From contig JBGURX010000006.1 of NCBI GenBank assembly GCA_045132235.1, positions 42,506 through 106,505 of the forward strand: DNA of 64,000 nucleotides, written 5' to 3'. This document shows positions 53,263 to 62,315 of this stretch, piece by piece. The translations under genes and the position numbers were made by a program. The notes beneath the pieces are model-generated. The model worked only from the letters and a program-made list of their open reading frames with translations, was not told the DNA's origin and did no database searches. Every line of letters starts with the position of its first letter. Positions within the stretch are counted from its first letter, which is position 1. The stretch is from UBA1756 sp045132235 (GTDB lineage Bacteria > Bacteroidota > Bacteroidia > Bacteroidales > WCHB1-69).

Positions 53263-56200
53263 ATGGCTTTTAGAAAAGATACGAATACCAGAAAGGAGTT
53301 TTCAACCATCACCGTCAGCCTGGCTTCCCCGGAGATGATTCTGGAGCAGTCGCATGGCGAGGTGATCAAGCCGGAAACCATCAACTACAGAACCTACAAG
53401 CCGGAGAGAGACGGTCTGTTCTGCGAGAGGATTTTCGGTCCCACCAAGGACTGGGAATGCCACTGCGGAAAGTACAAGCGCATCCGTTACAAGGGTGTGG
53501 TGTGCGACCGTTGCGGTGTGGAGGTCACCGAGCGCAAAGTGCGCCGCGAGCGCATGGGTCACATCCAGCTGGTGGTGCCAGTAGCCCATATCTGGTTCTT
53601 TAAGAAAATTGCCGCCCTGCTCGGCCTGCCCGCCAAGGATGTGGACGCCATCATCTATTATGAGAAGTTCGTCGTCATCCAGCCCGGCGTCGCCGAAGGC
53701 CACAAGTTCAACGAAAAGGACAAGGACGGTCTCCGCGCCCTGTCGCTGCTCACCGAAGAGGAGTATTTCGAAATCGTGGATAATCTTCCCGCCGACAACC
53801 GTATGCTGGAGGATTCCGACCCCAGCAAGTTCATCGCCAAGATGGGTGCCGAGGCGCTTTACGAACTTCTCCAGAAGGTGGACCTCGACAAGGAGTCTTA
53901 CGAGCTGCGCGACCGCGCCAACACCGAGACTTCCCAGCAGAGAAAGCAGGAGATCCTGAAAAGACTCCAGGTGTTTGAGGCATTCCGCGACTCCCGCAAG
54001 CGCGCTGAGAACAAGCCGGAATGGATGATCGTGAAAATCATCCCCGTCACTCCGCCTGAACTGCGTCCTCTCGTTCCCCTCGATGGCGGCCGCTTCGCCA
54101 CCTCTGACTTGAACGACCTCTATCGTCGTGTCATCATCAGAAACAACCGTCTGAAAAGACTCATCGAAATCAAGGCTCCCGATGTCATCATGCGTAATGA
54201 AAAACGTATGTTGCAGGAAGCTGTCGATTCACTCTTCGATAATTCCAAGAAAACCAACTCAGTCAAGACCGAAAACAACCGTCCGCTGAAGTCCCTCTCC
54301 GACAGTTTGAAGGGCAAGCAGGGTCGTTTCCGTCAGAACTTGCTGGGTAAACGTGTGGACTACTCCGGCCGTTCGGTTATCGTGGTCGGCCCCGAGCTGC
54401 ACATGAACGAATGCGGTCTGCCGAAAGACATGGCTGCCGAGCTGTTCAAACCCTTCATCATCCGCAAGATTTTGGAAAGAGGCATTGTGAAAACCGTGAA
54501 ATCTGCCAAGAAGATTGTGGACCGCAAGGATTCTCTGATTTGGGATATTCTGGAAAACATCCTGAAGGGTCACCCGGTACTTTTGAACCGTGCTCCTACC
54601 TTGCACCGTCTCGGTATCCAGGCTTTCCAGCCCCGCCTTGTGGAAGGTAAGGCTCTCCGTCTGCACCCCCTCGTCTGTACGGCATTCAACGCTGACTTCG
54701 ACGGTGACCAGATGGCTGTTCACGTACCGCTGGGCAACGCCGCCGTGCTCGAGGCTCAGATGCTGATGCTCTCATCGCACAACATTCTGAACCCCGCCAA
54801 CGGCTCCCCGATCACCGTGCCTTCACAGGACATGGTTCTCGGTCTGTACTACATCACCAAACCCCTCAAATCCACCGAGGATATGAAGGTTCCCGGCGAG
54901 GGCATGTGCTTCTACTCTCCCGAAGAGGTGATCATTGCTTACAATGAAAAGAAGGTTCACCTCAACGCGACCATCAAGTGCCGCGTCAACCTCGAAGGGG
55001 ATGGCAAGATGGTGCTGACCGAGACGACCGTGGGCCGCGTGCTCTTCAACCAAGTGGTTCCTGAAAACTATGGTTATATCAACAAGCTCCTCACCAAGAA
55101 GGCTTTGCGCGACATCATCGGCAGCGTGTTGAACAAATGTGGCAACGCCGCTACTACCAAGTTCTTGGATGATGTGATGAGCATGGGCTTCCGCATGGCT
55201 TTCGTGGGCGGTCTTTCCTTCAACTTGGGCGACGTGCTCATTCCGGAAGAGAAGGCTGAGATGATTGCCGAATCCAACGAAAAGGTGGATGAAATCCAGG
55301 AGCAGTATGAGATGGGTATCATCACCAACACCGAGCGTTCCAACCAGATCATCGATGTGTGGACCCATACCAATGCTAACTTGAGTAAGGTGTTGATCAA
55401 GAAGATTGCCGCCGACCGCCAGGGCTTCAACCCGGTGTATATGATGCTGGATTCTGGAGCTCGTGGTTCTGAAACCCAGATTCGTCAGTTGGCTGGTATG
55501 CGTGGTTTGATGGCAAAACCGACCAAGGCAGGTGCTTCCGGAGGTGAAATTATCGAGAACCCGATTCTCTCCAACTTCAAAGAGGGTTTGTCGGTGTTGG
55601 AGTACTTCATCTCTACGCACGGTGCTCGTAAGGGTTTGGCAGATACCGCTTTGAAGACCGCAGACGCTGGTTACTTGACCCGTCGTTTGGTGGACGTCGC
55701 CCACGATGTCATCATCACTGAAGAGGACTGCGGTACGCTGCGTGGTCTGACCATCACCGCTTTGAAGAAAAACGAAGAGGTGATCGAGACCTTGGGTAAC
55801 CGTCTGTTGGGTCGTGTGACCTTACACGATGTGTATAATCCGAAGACCAACGAGCTCATCATCAAAGCTGGTGAAGAGCTTACGGAAGAATATTGCGACA
55901 AGATTGAAGATTCTGGTATTGAGGAAGTTGAAATTCGTTCGGTGCCGACTTGCGAATCGCGTCAGGGTGTGTGCCAGAAGTGCTACGGCCGTAACTTGGC
56001 CACCGGCAAGCTGGTGCAGATTGGCGAGGCCGTCGGTGTCATCGCCGCACAGTCCATCGGTGAGCCTGGTACGCAGCTTACCCTCCGTACCTTCCACGTG
56101 GGTGGTGTGGCTGGCAACGTGGTCGCCAACAGCCGTATCCAAGCCAAGAGCGACGGCCTGTTGAGCATCGACGAGCTGCGTGCTCTCGAAAAGACCGACG

Positions 56201-57546
56201 AAACTGGCAAGCCGTATTACATTGTCATCGGACGTTCGGCTGAGATGAAGATTATTGATGTGAACACGTCGATTGCCCTCTTCTCCGCCAACATCCCCTA
56301 CGGTGCGAAACTCTACTTCAAGCATGGCGACAACGTCAAGAAAGGCGACATCATCGCCGATTGGGATCCGTTCAATGCTGTGATTCTCTCTGAGGTGGCC
56401 GGTAAGGTTGACTTCAAAGACATCATTGAAGGTGTGACCTACCGTGTGGAGACCGACGAACAGGCCGGTACCCACGATCGCGTGATTGTGGAGAGCCGTT
56501 TGAAGACCAAGACTCCTATGATTCTGGTCAACGACGACGAAGGCAACACCATCAAGACCTTCGACATTCCGGTGGGTGCACGTCTTTCCGTGGAGCCGGG
56601 CGACAAAATCGAGGCAGGTGCCATCTTGGTCAAGATTCCGCGTTCCTTCGGTAAGTCAGGCGATATCACCGGCGGTCTGCCGCGCGTCACCGAGCTCTTT
56701 GAGGCCCGTAACCCCTCCGATCCGGCTATCGTGGCCGAAATCGACGGTGTGGTTTCCTTCGAGAAGAAGCTCAAACGTGGTAACCGTTGCGTGAACATCA
56801 CCTCCAAGACGGGTGAACAGAAACAGTATCTCATCCCCGCATCCAAGCAGATTCTGGCACAGGAGAACGACTACGTGAAAGCCGGTACGCCGCTTTCCGA
56901 AGGTGCGCTCACCCCGTCCGACATCTTGAACATCAAGGGTGCCATGAAGGTACAGGAGTACATCGTGAATGAGATTCAGGAAGTTTACCGTCTGCAGGGT
57001 GTGAAGATCAACGACAAGCACTTCGAGGTCATCGTGCGTCAGATGATGCGTAAGATGGAAATCGAAGATCCGGGCGATACCAAGTTCCTCCAGGGCGAGT
57101 TGATCAACAAGGTCGATTTCCAGGAAGAGAACGACAACATTTGGGAGATGAAGGTGGTGACCGATGCTGGCGACAGCACCGAGTTCATCAAGGGTCAGAT
57201 TGTGACGCCGAAACAGCTCCGCGACGAGAACTCCCTGTTGAAGCGCCGCGACCAGAAGCTGGTGGAGGTGCGCGATGCCAATCCTGCTACCGGTAAGCCG
57301 ATTCTGCAGGGTATCACCCGCGCTTCACTGCAAATCCGTAGCTTCATCTCAGCCGCCTCCTTCCAGGAGACCACCAAGGTGCTCACCAACGCCGCTATCA
57401 ACGCGCAGGCCGACCACCTGTTGGGTCTGAAGGAGAACGTCATCGTGGGACACCTCATTCCGGCGGGTACCGGCTTGAAACGGTACCAGAACCTCGAGGT
57501 AAGCTCGATGGAAGAGTATGAAAGCCTGATGGCCTCTAAAGAGTAA
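53263..57546 (+). CDS. rpoC: RNA polymerase beta-prime subunit
   Basis: A 1427-residue beta-prime subunit. The N-terminal zinc site has CHCGKYKRIRYKGVVCDRCG; the catalytic NADFDGDQMAVHVPL loop is near 475-490 with the three Asp that hold Mg. Bridge-helix and trigger-loop regions follow (ARGSETQIRQLAGMRGLMAKP in parts; GEPGTQLTLRTFHVGG). Second zinc site CESRQGVCQKCYG. C-terminal SFISAASFQETTKVLTNAAI. Ends the secE-rpoC block with a strong terminator. Confidence 0.98.
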   Translation: MAFRKDTNTRKEFSTITVSLASPEMILEQSHGEVIKPETINYRTYKPERDGLFCERIFGPTKDWECHCGKYKRIRYKGVVCDRCGVEVTERKVRRERMGHIQLVVPVAHIWFFKKIAALLGLPAKDVDAIIYYEKFVVIQPGVAEGHKFNEKDKDGLRALSLLTEEEYFEIVDNLPADNRMLEDSDPSKFIAKMGAEALYELLQKVDLDKESYELRDRANTETSQQRKQEILKRLQVFEAFRDSRKRAENKPEWMIVKIIPVTPPELRPLVPLDGGRFATSDLNDLYRRVIIRNNRLKRLIEIKAPDVIMRNEKRMLQEAVDSLFDNSKKTNSVKTENNRPLKSLSDSLKGKQGRFRQNLLGKRVDYSGRSVIVVGPELHMNECGLPKDMAAELFKPFIIRKILERGIVKTVKSAKKIVDRKDSLIWDILENILKGHPVLLNRAPTLHRLGIQAFQPRLVEGKALRLHPLVCTAFNADFDGDQMAVHVPLGNAAVLEAQMLMLSSHNILNPANGSPITVPSQDMVLGLYYITKPLKSTEDMKVPGEGMCFYSPEEVIIAYNEKKVHLNATIKCRVNLEGDGKMVLTETTVGRVLFNQVVPENYGYINKLLTKKALRDIIGSVLNKCGNAATTKFLDDVMSMGFRMAFVGGLSFNLGDVLIPEEKAEMIAESNEKVDEIQEQYEMGIITNTERSNQIIDVWTHTNANLSKVLIKKIAADRQGFNPVYMMLDSGARGSETQIRQLAGMRGLMAKPTKAGASGGEIIENPILSNFKEGLSVLEYFISTHGARKGLADTALKTADAGYLTRRLVDVAHDVIITEEDCGTLRGLTITALKKNEEVIETLGNRLLGRVTLHDVYNPKTNELIIKAGEELTEEYCDKIEDSGIEEVEIRSVPTCESRQGVCQKCYGRNLATGKLVQIGEAVGVIAAQSIGEPGTQLTLRTFHVGGVAGNVVANSRIQAKSDGLLSIDELRALEKTDETGKPYYIVIGRSAEMKIIDVNTSIALFSANIPYGAKLYFKHGDNVKKGDIIADWDPFNAVILSEVAGKVDFKDIIEGVTYRVETDEQAGTHDRVIVESRLKTKTPMILVNDDEGNTIKTFDIPVGARLSVEPGDKIEAGAILVKIPRSFGKSGDITGGLPRVTELFEARNPSDPAIVAEIDGVVSFEKKLKRGNRCVNITSKTGEQKQYLIPASKQILAQENDYVKAGTPLSEGALTPSDILNIKGAMKVQEYIVNEIQEVYRLQGVKINDKHFEVIVRQMMRKMEIEDPGDTKFLQGELINKVDFQEENDNIWEMKVVTDAGDSTEFIKGQIVTPKQLRDENSLLKRRDQKLVEVRDANPATGKPILQGITRASLQIRSFISAASFQETTKVLTNAAINAQADHLLGLKENVIVGHLIPAGTGLKRYQNLEVSSMEEYESLMASKE

Positions 57547-57553
57547 AAATCCT

Positions 57554-57584
57554 AAAGGGTCAGTGAACAACTGACCCTTTTTTT
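57554..57584 (+). terminator. Rho-independent terminator of rpoBC
   Basis: Stem AAAGGGTCAG (57554-57563) with CTGACCCTTT (57571-57580), 7-base loop, followed by TTTT. It lies eight bases past the rpoC stop. Confidence 0.92.
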
Positions 57585-57607
57585 GTTTTATAAGAAAACC
57601 CAATATC

Positions 57608-57904
57608 ATGCAAGAGCAAAAAATCGACATCAACCTCAGCGAAGAGGTAGCCAAAGGAACCTATTCCAACCTGACCATTATCACCCATTCCGATAACGAG
57701 TTCATCCTTGATTTCGTGGCCATGATGCCTGGTATGCCCAAAGGGAATGTCACCTCCCGCATCATCATGACGCCTCAGAACACCAAACGGCTGCTGGCCG
57801 CGTTGGGCGACAACATTCGCAAATTCGAGGAGAAAAACGGCCGTATCGACGAGCGCCAGCAGGGCGTGATTCCCATGATCGGCGGCGACGGCGGACTGGC
57901 GTAA
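57608..57904 (+). CDS. DUF3467 protein
   Basis: A 98-residue soluble protein of the DUF3467 family: INLSEEVAKGTYSNLTIITHSDNEFILDFVAMMPGMPKG (in parts), SRIIMTPQNTKRLLAALGDNIRKFE. Function unknown. Relatives occur in many bacteria, often beside rpoC in Bacteroidota as here. It lies after the rpoC terminator and before its own bidirectional terminator. Confidence 0.9.
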   Translation: MQEQKIDINLSEEVAKGTYSNLTIITHSDNEFILDFVAMMPGMPKGNVTSRIIMTPQNTKRLLAALGDNIRKFEEKNGRIDERQQGVIPMIGGDGGLA

Positions 57905-57920
57905 AAAGCAGATTACGAAC

Positions 57921-57954
57921 AAAAAAAAGCCGCAGATTCCTGCGGCTTTTTTTT
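57921..57954. terminator. Bidirectional terminator between DUF3467 gene and creD
   Basis: Stem AGCCGCA with TGCGGCT (core 57928-57934 and 57941-57947), flanked by A8 and T8 tracts, 6-base loop GATTCC. The tracts make it work on both strands for the convergent genes. Confidence 0.92.
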
Positions 57955-57965
57955 GTTCATAATAG

Positions 57966-59321
57966 TTATTGAATTTCCGGTGGCGGCGGGGTGTTACCCT
58001 CATTTTTGCCGCCTCCGTTCAAATTGTACCAATCCACCTTCCGTGAGAAGAACATCACCACACCGAGGATGATGAAGATAAAGATACTGCCTGCCAACAG
58101 CGCGTAATCCTGCAGCTGGATGATGGTAAAAAGATAACCGTAAAGCACCACCAGCACACCGCCCACAAAACCGCCTTGTGCCCATGATTTCAGCACGGCC
58201 TTAGAGTATAGGGTGATGAGGATGATGGTGGCCAATGCAGCGATGATATAGGCCAAATTGAACATCAGGTATTCGGAGAGGGAAATCAGCAGCGTGTAGA
58301 AGACAATCAGTGCCACACCCACCAGCAGGTACTGTAGCGGGTGGACACGCTTTTTACGCATAATCTCCACAAAGAAGAAGACAATGAAGGTGATGGTGGT
58401 GAAGAGGATCGAGTATTTCACACAGCGGGTAGCCTTCTGGTAGCCATCCACCGGCAATAGGAAAGTGACACCAAAGGTGGTGTGTTGGGGGGAAAATTTC
58501 TTTTCATGATCACGAGTAGTCCATGATTGTGGGAAATCGCGGTTGAGGTGCATCATTTTCCAATGTGCATCAAAGCCGTCTTTACGGATTTCCTTGTCAG
58601 AAGTGAGAAAATCACCCGTGAAACTCGGATTGTTCCAGTTGGAGTGGAGCTTCACATCAGTATTACCACCGATGGGCGAAATCATCAGTTGCTCGGAACC
58701 TTTCAGCGAAAGCGACATGGAGAAGGGAATGTCGTTCAAAAGAGAATCGTCTGTTGAACTTGCATCTTCAAGATTTACGATGGCATGTACCCCGTCACCA
58801 GAGACCACGTCTTGATTATAAAGTCCGGCCTCAAAACGATAGTTTTGGTCGCCAAGTTGAATGTCTAATTGGTTTTCTATTCCTCGTAAGTCGGTGATAC
58901 CCATTGATAAAATGGCGCGTTCGAGGCAGAGCTCTTCCAAGGGAATATCTTTGAAATCTTTTTTGCTGAAATTGCCCGTGATTTTCAGGTTCGAGTGGTA
59001 CACCACCACATCGTAAATACCTCTATGTAAAGTTTCTGTGGTTACATCGCCTGCAATCTTCAAGTTTTCAGGCATCACCTGCAAGAAACATTTCTCAGAG
59101 GCTTTTCCGTTTTCATTGTAATAGGGGATGGAGAGGTAGGGACCGACCAGGCTTTGGTCGTGGGCCCATTTCCCGGAAACTTCTACTACGGCTTCGCTTC
59201 TCAATGACTCTCTTTCGTCAATCAAATTACTGATCAGCATGGCCGGAATCAAAAGAATAAGAATCAGCCCCAAAATGATGAGGGCCTTCAAAAACAGGAA
59301 AAGATTGGACTTTTTAGACAT
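57966..59321 (-). CDS. CreD family inner-membrane protein
   Basis: A 451-residue CreD-like protein. One N-terminal membrane segment (about 11-31, ALIILGLILILLIPAMLISNLI), a conserved periplasmic domain (ERESLRSEAVVEVSGKWAHDQSLVGPYLSIPY in parts; FTGDFLTSDKEI), then about five to six membrane helices (about 295-440). In E. coli, CreD belongs to the CreBC regulon; its role is unclear and linked to envelope stress and colicin tolerance. No creBC genes are nearby. The C-terminus is proline-rich. Confidence 0.93.
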   Translation of the reverse strand: MSKKSNLFLFLKALIILGLILILLIPAMLISNLIDERESLRSEAVVEVSGKWAHDQSLVGPYLSIPYYNENGKASEKCFLQVMPENLKIAGDVTTETLHRGIYDVVVYHSNLKITGNFSKKDFKDIPLEELCLERAILSMGITDLRGIENQLDIQLGDQNYRFEAGLYNQDVVSGDGVHAIVNLEDASSTDDSLLNDIPFSMSLSLKGSEQLMISPIGGNTDVKLHSNWNNPSFTGDFLTSDKEIRKDGFDAHWKMMHLNRDFPQSWTTRDHEKKFSPQHTTFGVTFLLPVDGYQKATRCVKYSILFTTITFIVFFFVEIMRKKRVHPLQYLLVGVALIVFYTLLISLSEYLMFNLAYIIAALATIILITLYSKAVLKSWAQGGFVGGVLVVLYGYLFTIIQLQDYALLAGSIFIFIILGVVMFFSRKVDWYNLNGGGKNEGNTPPPPEIQ

Positions 59322-59459
59322 AATTTTTTTTCAATGGACATCTGTTTTTCATCATGGCAAGACACGCACCTGACATAGACTTTGTGGAGTCCTTGCACAA
59401 AATCCGAGAAATAAAACGCTGAGAATGGGCGGGATAGTATATAAGATGTCGGGAAAAAT

Positions 59460-60116
59460 TTATTCTTTTTCTACAAAAATGATAAAATCCCAATCAGCGG
59501 GATTCCCACCTCCTACACTCGGTGTGTACAGGAATACTGCGACTTTTTTGTTGGTCTTGCTATAATAATGCTGAAATTCAGGCTGCTTGGATATGGTTCC
59601 CCAAACGTTTTCAATCATGGTTTCATCTACAAGATTATAATTCCAGGGGAGCGATTGTTGTGCACCAGAATAATCAATGAAACAGATTTTGTCGTTTCCC
59701 GGGTAGGGGAGTCCAGAGGTTTGAGCAGGTAATTCCATGAAGGAATTTGGGAAATGGAGATTCCCGCACCCCATCCAAATAATACCTCCATAAAAAAGGA
59801 GATGGCTGGGGTTCTGATAGAATAATTTAATATATCCAAAATCACTAGGAGGACAATACGTTGCCAAAAAGGGGATGGTGTCAGAGGAATCATTAACACT
59901 ATCAACATTCACAGTGGTATATCCCTCATAATGAAAGGTTTGGTAATCCACTTTCATAATCAGAATATTGCTGTCAGCTCCCGGAATATCAATTTCTACA
60001 GGGCCTGGTTCGGGAGTGACAGGATCAACGGGTTCTTTTTCACAACTGAATGCAAGAGCAGCGAGGAAGAATATTCCTGTCATTTTCCATAGATGTTTAA
60101 ACAGAAAATGTTTCAT
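59460..60116 (-). CDS. Lipoprotein, hypothetical
   Basis: A 218-residue lipoprotein: N-terminal basic part, hydrophobic segment MTGIFFLAALAFSC with the lipid Cys at 25, then a proline/glutamate-rich linker (EKEPVDPVTPEPGPVEIDIP). The rest is aromatic- and Gly-rich (LLFYGGIIWMGCGNLHFP, AVFLYTPSVGGGNPADWDFIIFVEKE) and probably beta. No family recognised. The neighbouring gap 59322-59459 shows nothing clear. Confidence 0.65.
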   Translation of the reverse strand: MKHFLFKHLWKMTGIFFLAALAFSCEKEPVDPVTPEPGPVEIDIPGADSNILIMKVDYQTFHYEGYTTVNVDSVNDSSDTIPFLATYCPPSDFGYIKLFYQNPSHLLFYGGIIWMGCGNLHFPNSFMELPAQTSGLPYPGNDKICFIDYSGAQQSLPWNYNLVDETMIENVWGTISKQPEFQHYYSKTNKKVAVFLYTPSVGGGNPADWDFIIFVEKE

Positions 60117-60165
60117 TTGTTACAGGGATTTTGTGCTCGCAAAATAACGGAAATATTGTTTGTTC

Positions 60166-61386
60166 TTACGCCTTCTCCACTGCCGCCGCGAAGTCTTTCG
60201 CGCGGGCGGCTCCCTCGCCGGTGTTGATCAGCACGGTCTCGCCATCCGCAATCTTGCCTTCGGCCAAGGCCTGGTAGAAGCCGGCAAAGCAGACCGCCGC
60301 CGCCGGACCGAGCATCACGTTACGCTCACGCTGCGCGATTTTGGCATAGTCCACCAGCTCCGATTCCTTCACGCGCACGAAGCCACCGCCACTCTTCCGC
60401 ACGATGGGCGCCACAATGGGAAACATGCCGGGCGTGCCGGTGGAGAGAATGGAGACCATGGTCTGCGGGTTGGCGATGGAGGGAAAGTTTTTCTCGTAAC
60501 CTTCAGGAAAACCGGCCTTTTCGGCATTCTCCCACCCTTGTACCATCGGGTCGCAGGTGTCCTGCTGCACCAAAATCATTCTGGGCAGACGAGCCTCGGG
60601 GAAAACGTCTTTGATTTCGCGCACGCCTTTGTCCACGGCAATGGGTCCCGTGCCGCCGCTCACAGCCTGCACATATACATCTGGCATCTTGCCCATCTGC
60701 CGCAGGAACTCAAACACCATGGTCTTCTTGGCCTCCACACGGATGGGGTCGATGTTGCCGCCCGAGATGAGCAGGCCATGGGCTTTCTTATATTCTGCCG
60801 CCTCTTTCTTGGCCGCCCCGTAGTCGCCTTCCGAAATCACCAGATTCTGGCCGTACGACTGGATCTCTTCTACCGTGTCTTGGCACACGCAGTTCGGCAC
60901 GAAGACGTTGAGCCGGATGCCCGCCAGCGACAGGTATTTGCTGAAGGCGGTCGCCGTGTTGCCCGTCGAGGCAATACAGTATTCCTTAATGCCATTTTCT
61001 TTCATGATGCCGGCGGCCATAGCAGCGGCCACATCCTTGAAAGTGTTGGTGCCACCATTGAGGTCGTTGCGGTAAACCATTACTTTACAGTTGATTCCGT
61101 ATTTTTCTTTGGCAAATTTCTCCAAGAAATCCCACTCTTCAATTGGGATGGCACCCTCGTTGCAGGTCACAATGTTCTTCTTGTCCTCCAAGGGCAGAAA
61201 GTCGAAATAATGCCAAAAATTGGCAGGTTGTCCTTTAAAAAGATCAGAAAGCTGATGGTAATCCGTGGTGTAATGAACTTCTACATAATTACTTCCGCAT
61301 TTTGGACAAACTTGGTCATGTTCAAACCATTCTTTAAAGGATGCAATTTTATGCCCGCATTTCTGGCAAATCATTTCGTATTTCAT
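60166..61386 (-). CDS. PLP-dependent threonine-synthase-like enzyme (possible cysteate synthase)
   Basis: A 406-residue fold-type II PLP enzyme with an N-terminal zinc ribbon (Cys7, Cys10, Cys27, Cys30), as in some threonine synthases. The PLP lysine is Lys117 in GGTNTFKDVAAAMAAG; ASTGNTATAFSKYLS and AVSGGTGPIAVDKG form the cofactor-binding loops. The SFKDRG form of true threonine synthases is replaced by TFKDVA, and the neighbours are not threonine genes. Such divergent copies include cysteate synthase, used for sulfonolipids in some Bacteroidota, so that is a candidate role; the substrate is not proven by sequence alone. Confidence 0.75.
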   Translation of the reverse strand: MKYEMICQKCGHKIASFKEWFEHDQVCPKCGSNYVEVHYTTDYHQLSDLFKGQPANFWHYFDFLPLEDKKNIVTCNEGAIPIEEWDFLEKFAKEKYGINCKVMVYRNDLNGGTNTFKDVAAAMAAGIMKENGIKEYCIASTGNTATAFSKYLSLAGIRLNVFVPNCVCQDTVEEIQSYGQNLVISEGDYGAAKKEAAEYKKAHGLLISGGNIDPIRVEAKKTMVFEFLRQMGKMPDVYVQAVSGGTGPIAVDKGVREIKDVFPEARLPRMILVQQDTCDPMVQGWENAEKAGFPEGYEKNFPSIANPQTMVSILSTGTPGMFPIVAPIVRKSGGGFVRVKESELVDYAKIAQRERNVMLGPAAAVCFAGFYQALAEGKIADGETVLINTGEGAARAKDFAAAVEKA

Positions 61387-61404
61387 GGGGATATTATTTT
61401 TCGG

Positions 61405-62289
61405 TTATTGGTTTTTCTTGATGATTTTTCTGGCTTCGTCGGCCACTTTCTCTTTGATGGAGGCCGGAGTGATGATTTCGATGGTGTTGCTGAAAGCCAT
61501 CAGGTCGAGGATGAAGTCGGTGGTGGGTTTGAGGTTCAGGTAGAAGATGGAATGGCTCTTTTTGTTCTCCAGCTCTCGTTGGGAGGGGTGAATGGGGAAC
61601 TGCTTGATCTGCTGGGCGATGGCGGCGGGAACCTTGAGGGTGATTTCCTCCGTCGGAATCTCTTCCAGCCGGCTGCCGTAGTTCTCCACAAGGAGTTCCT
61701 GTACAGGTGCGTCCGTCGGTTCCGCAAAGGTTTCGTTCAGCGGAGTAATTTCGTTCGTGTAGGCGAGGTTGACATACACAAATTGGCCGCTGACAAGTTG
61801 TCCGAGCAGATACCAGCAGTTTTTGTATTCCTTGATTCCCAATGGTTTAACCTCTGTATAGGTCGTCTTTTCACTGCTGTTGGAGAAGACCACTTTTAAC
61901 ATTTTTTTGTTCTGAATGGCGGAGGTGATGGGGGCAAGGAAGCCTTCACCACCGGTGCAAGGCGTGTAGGAGATGCGGGCGGAAATGTCGCTCCCTAAAG
62001 TTTGGTTAATGCCAATCAGTCCAAGCACTTTCATCATCAGCTGGGTAGCCGCCTCGTTGTTTTTGATGTAGTAGCGGTTGGTGTTTTTCCGACAGCGGAT
62101 GGCGATGTTGAAGGTGTCGAGGATCTCCTTCCGATGGTTGTGGAACGAACGGAGGGGATAGTTCTTGCCCTTCGACAAGCCGCTGCTCTGCCATTTCTGA
62201 CAAATCTCTTCAAAGGTAAGACCTTCAGATCCAGCTTGGTAAATGTTGTTGAGCAGCCACAGACTGCGATTGAAAGAGGGTTTGTTCAT
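61405..62289 (-). CDS. WYL-domain transcriptional regulator
   Basis: A 294-residue regulator. The N-terminal winged-helix-like part (about 5-75: FNRSLWLLNNIYQAGSEGLTFEEICQKW, YPLRSFHNHRKEIL) is followed by a linker and a WYL ligand-sensing domain (about 120-215) with CWYLLGQ as the WYL signature, then a C-terminal extension (TTDFILDLMAFSNTIEIITP). WYL proteins bind nucleotides or nucleic acids and control DNA damage or defence genes. Here no defence system is adjacent. Lies 18 bases upstream of the PLP enzyme gene on the same strand. Confidence 0.88.
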   Translation of the reverse strand: MNKPSFNRSLWLLNNIYQAGSEGLTFEEICQKWQSSGLSKGKNYPLRSFHNHRKEILDTFNIAIRCRKNTNRYYIKNNEAATQLMMKVLGLIGINQTLGSDISARISYTPCTGGEGFLAPITSAIQNKKMLKVVFSNSSEKTTYTEVKPLGIKEYKNCWYLLGQLVSGQFVYVNLAYTNEITPLNETFAEPTDAPVQELLVENYGSRLEEIPTEEITLKVPAAIAQQIKQFPIHPSQRELENKKSHSIFYLNLKPTTDFILDLMAFSNTIEIITPASIKEKVADEARKIIKKNQ

Positions 62290-62315
62290 AAAATGGGATT
62301 AAGGGTTTTGGGCGA

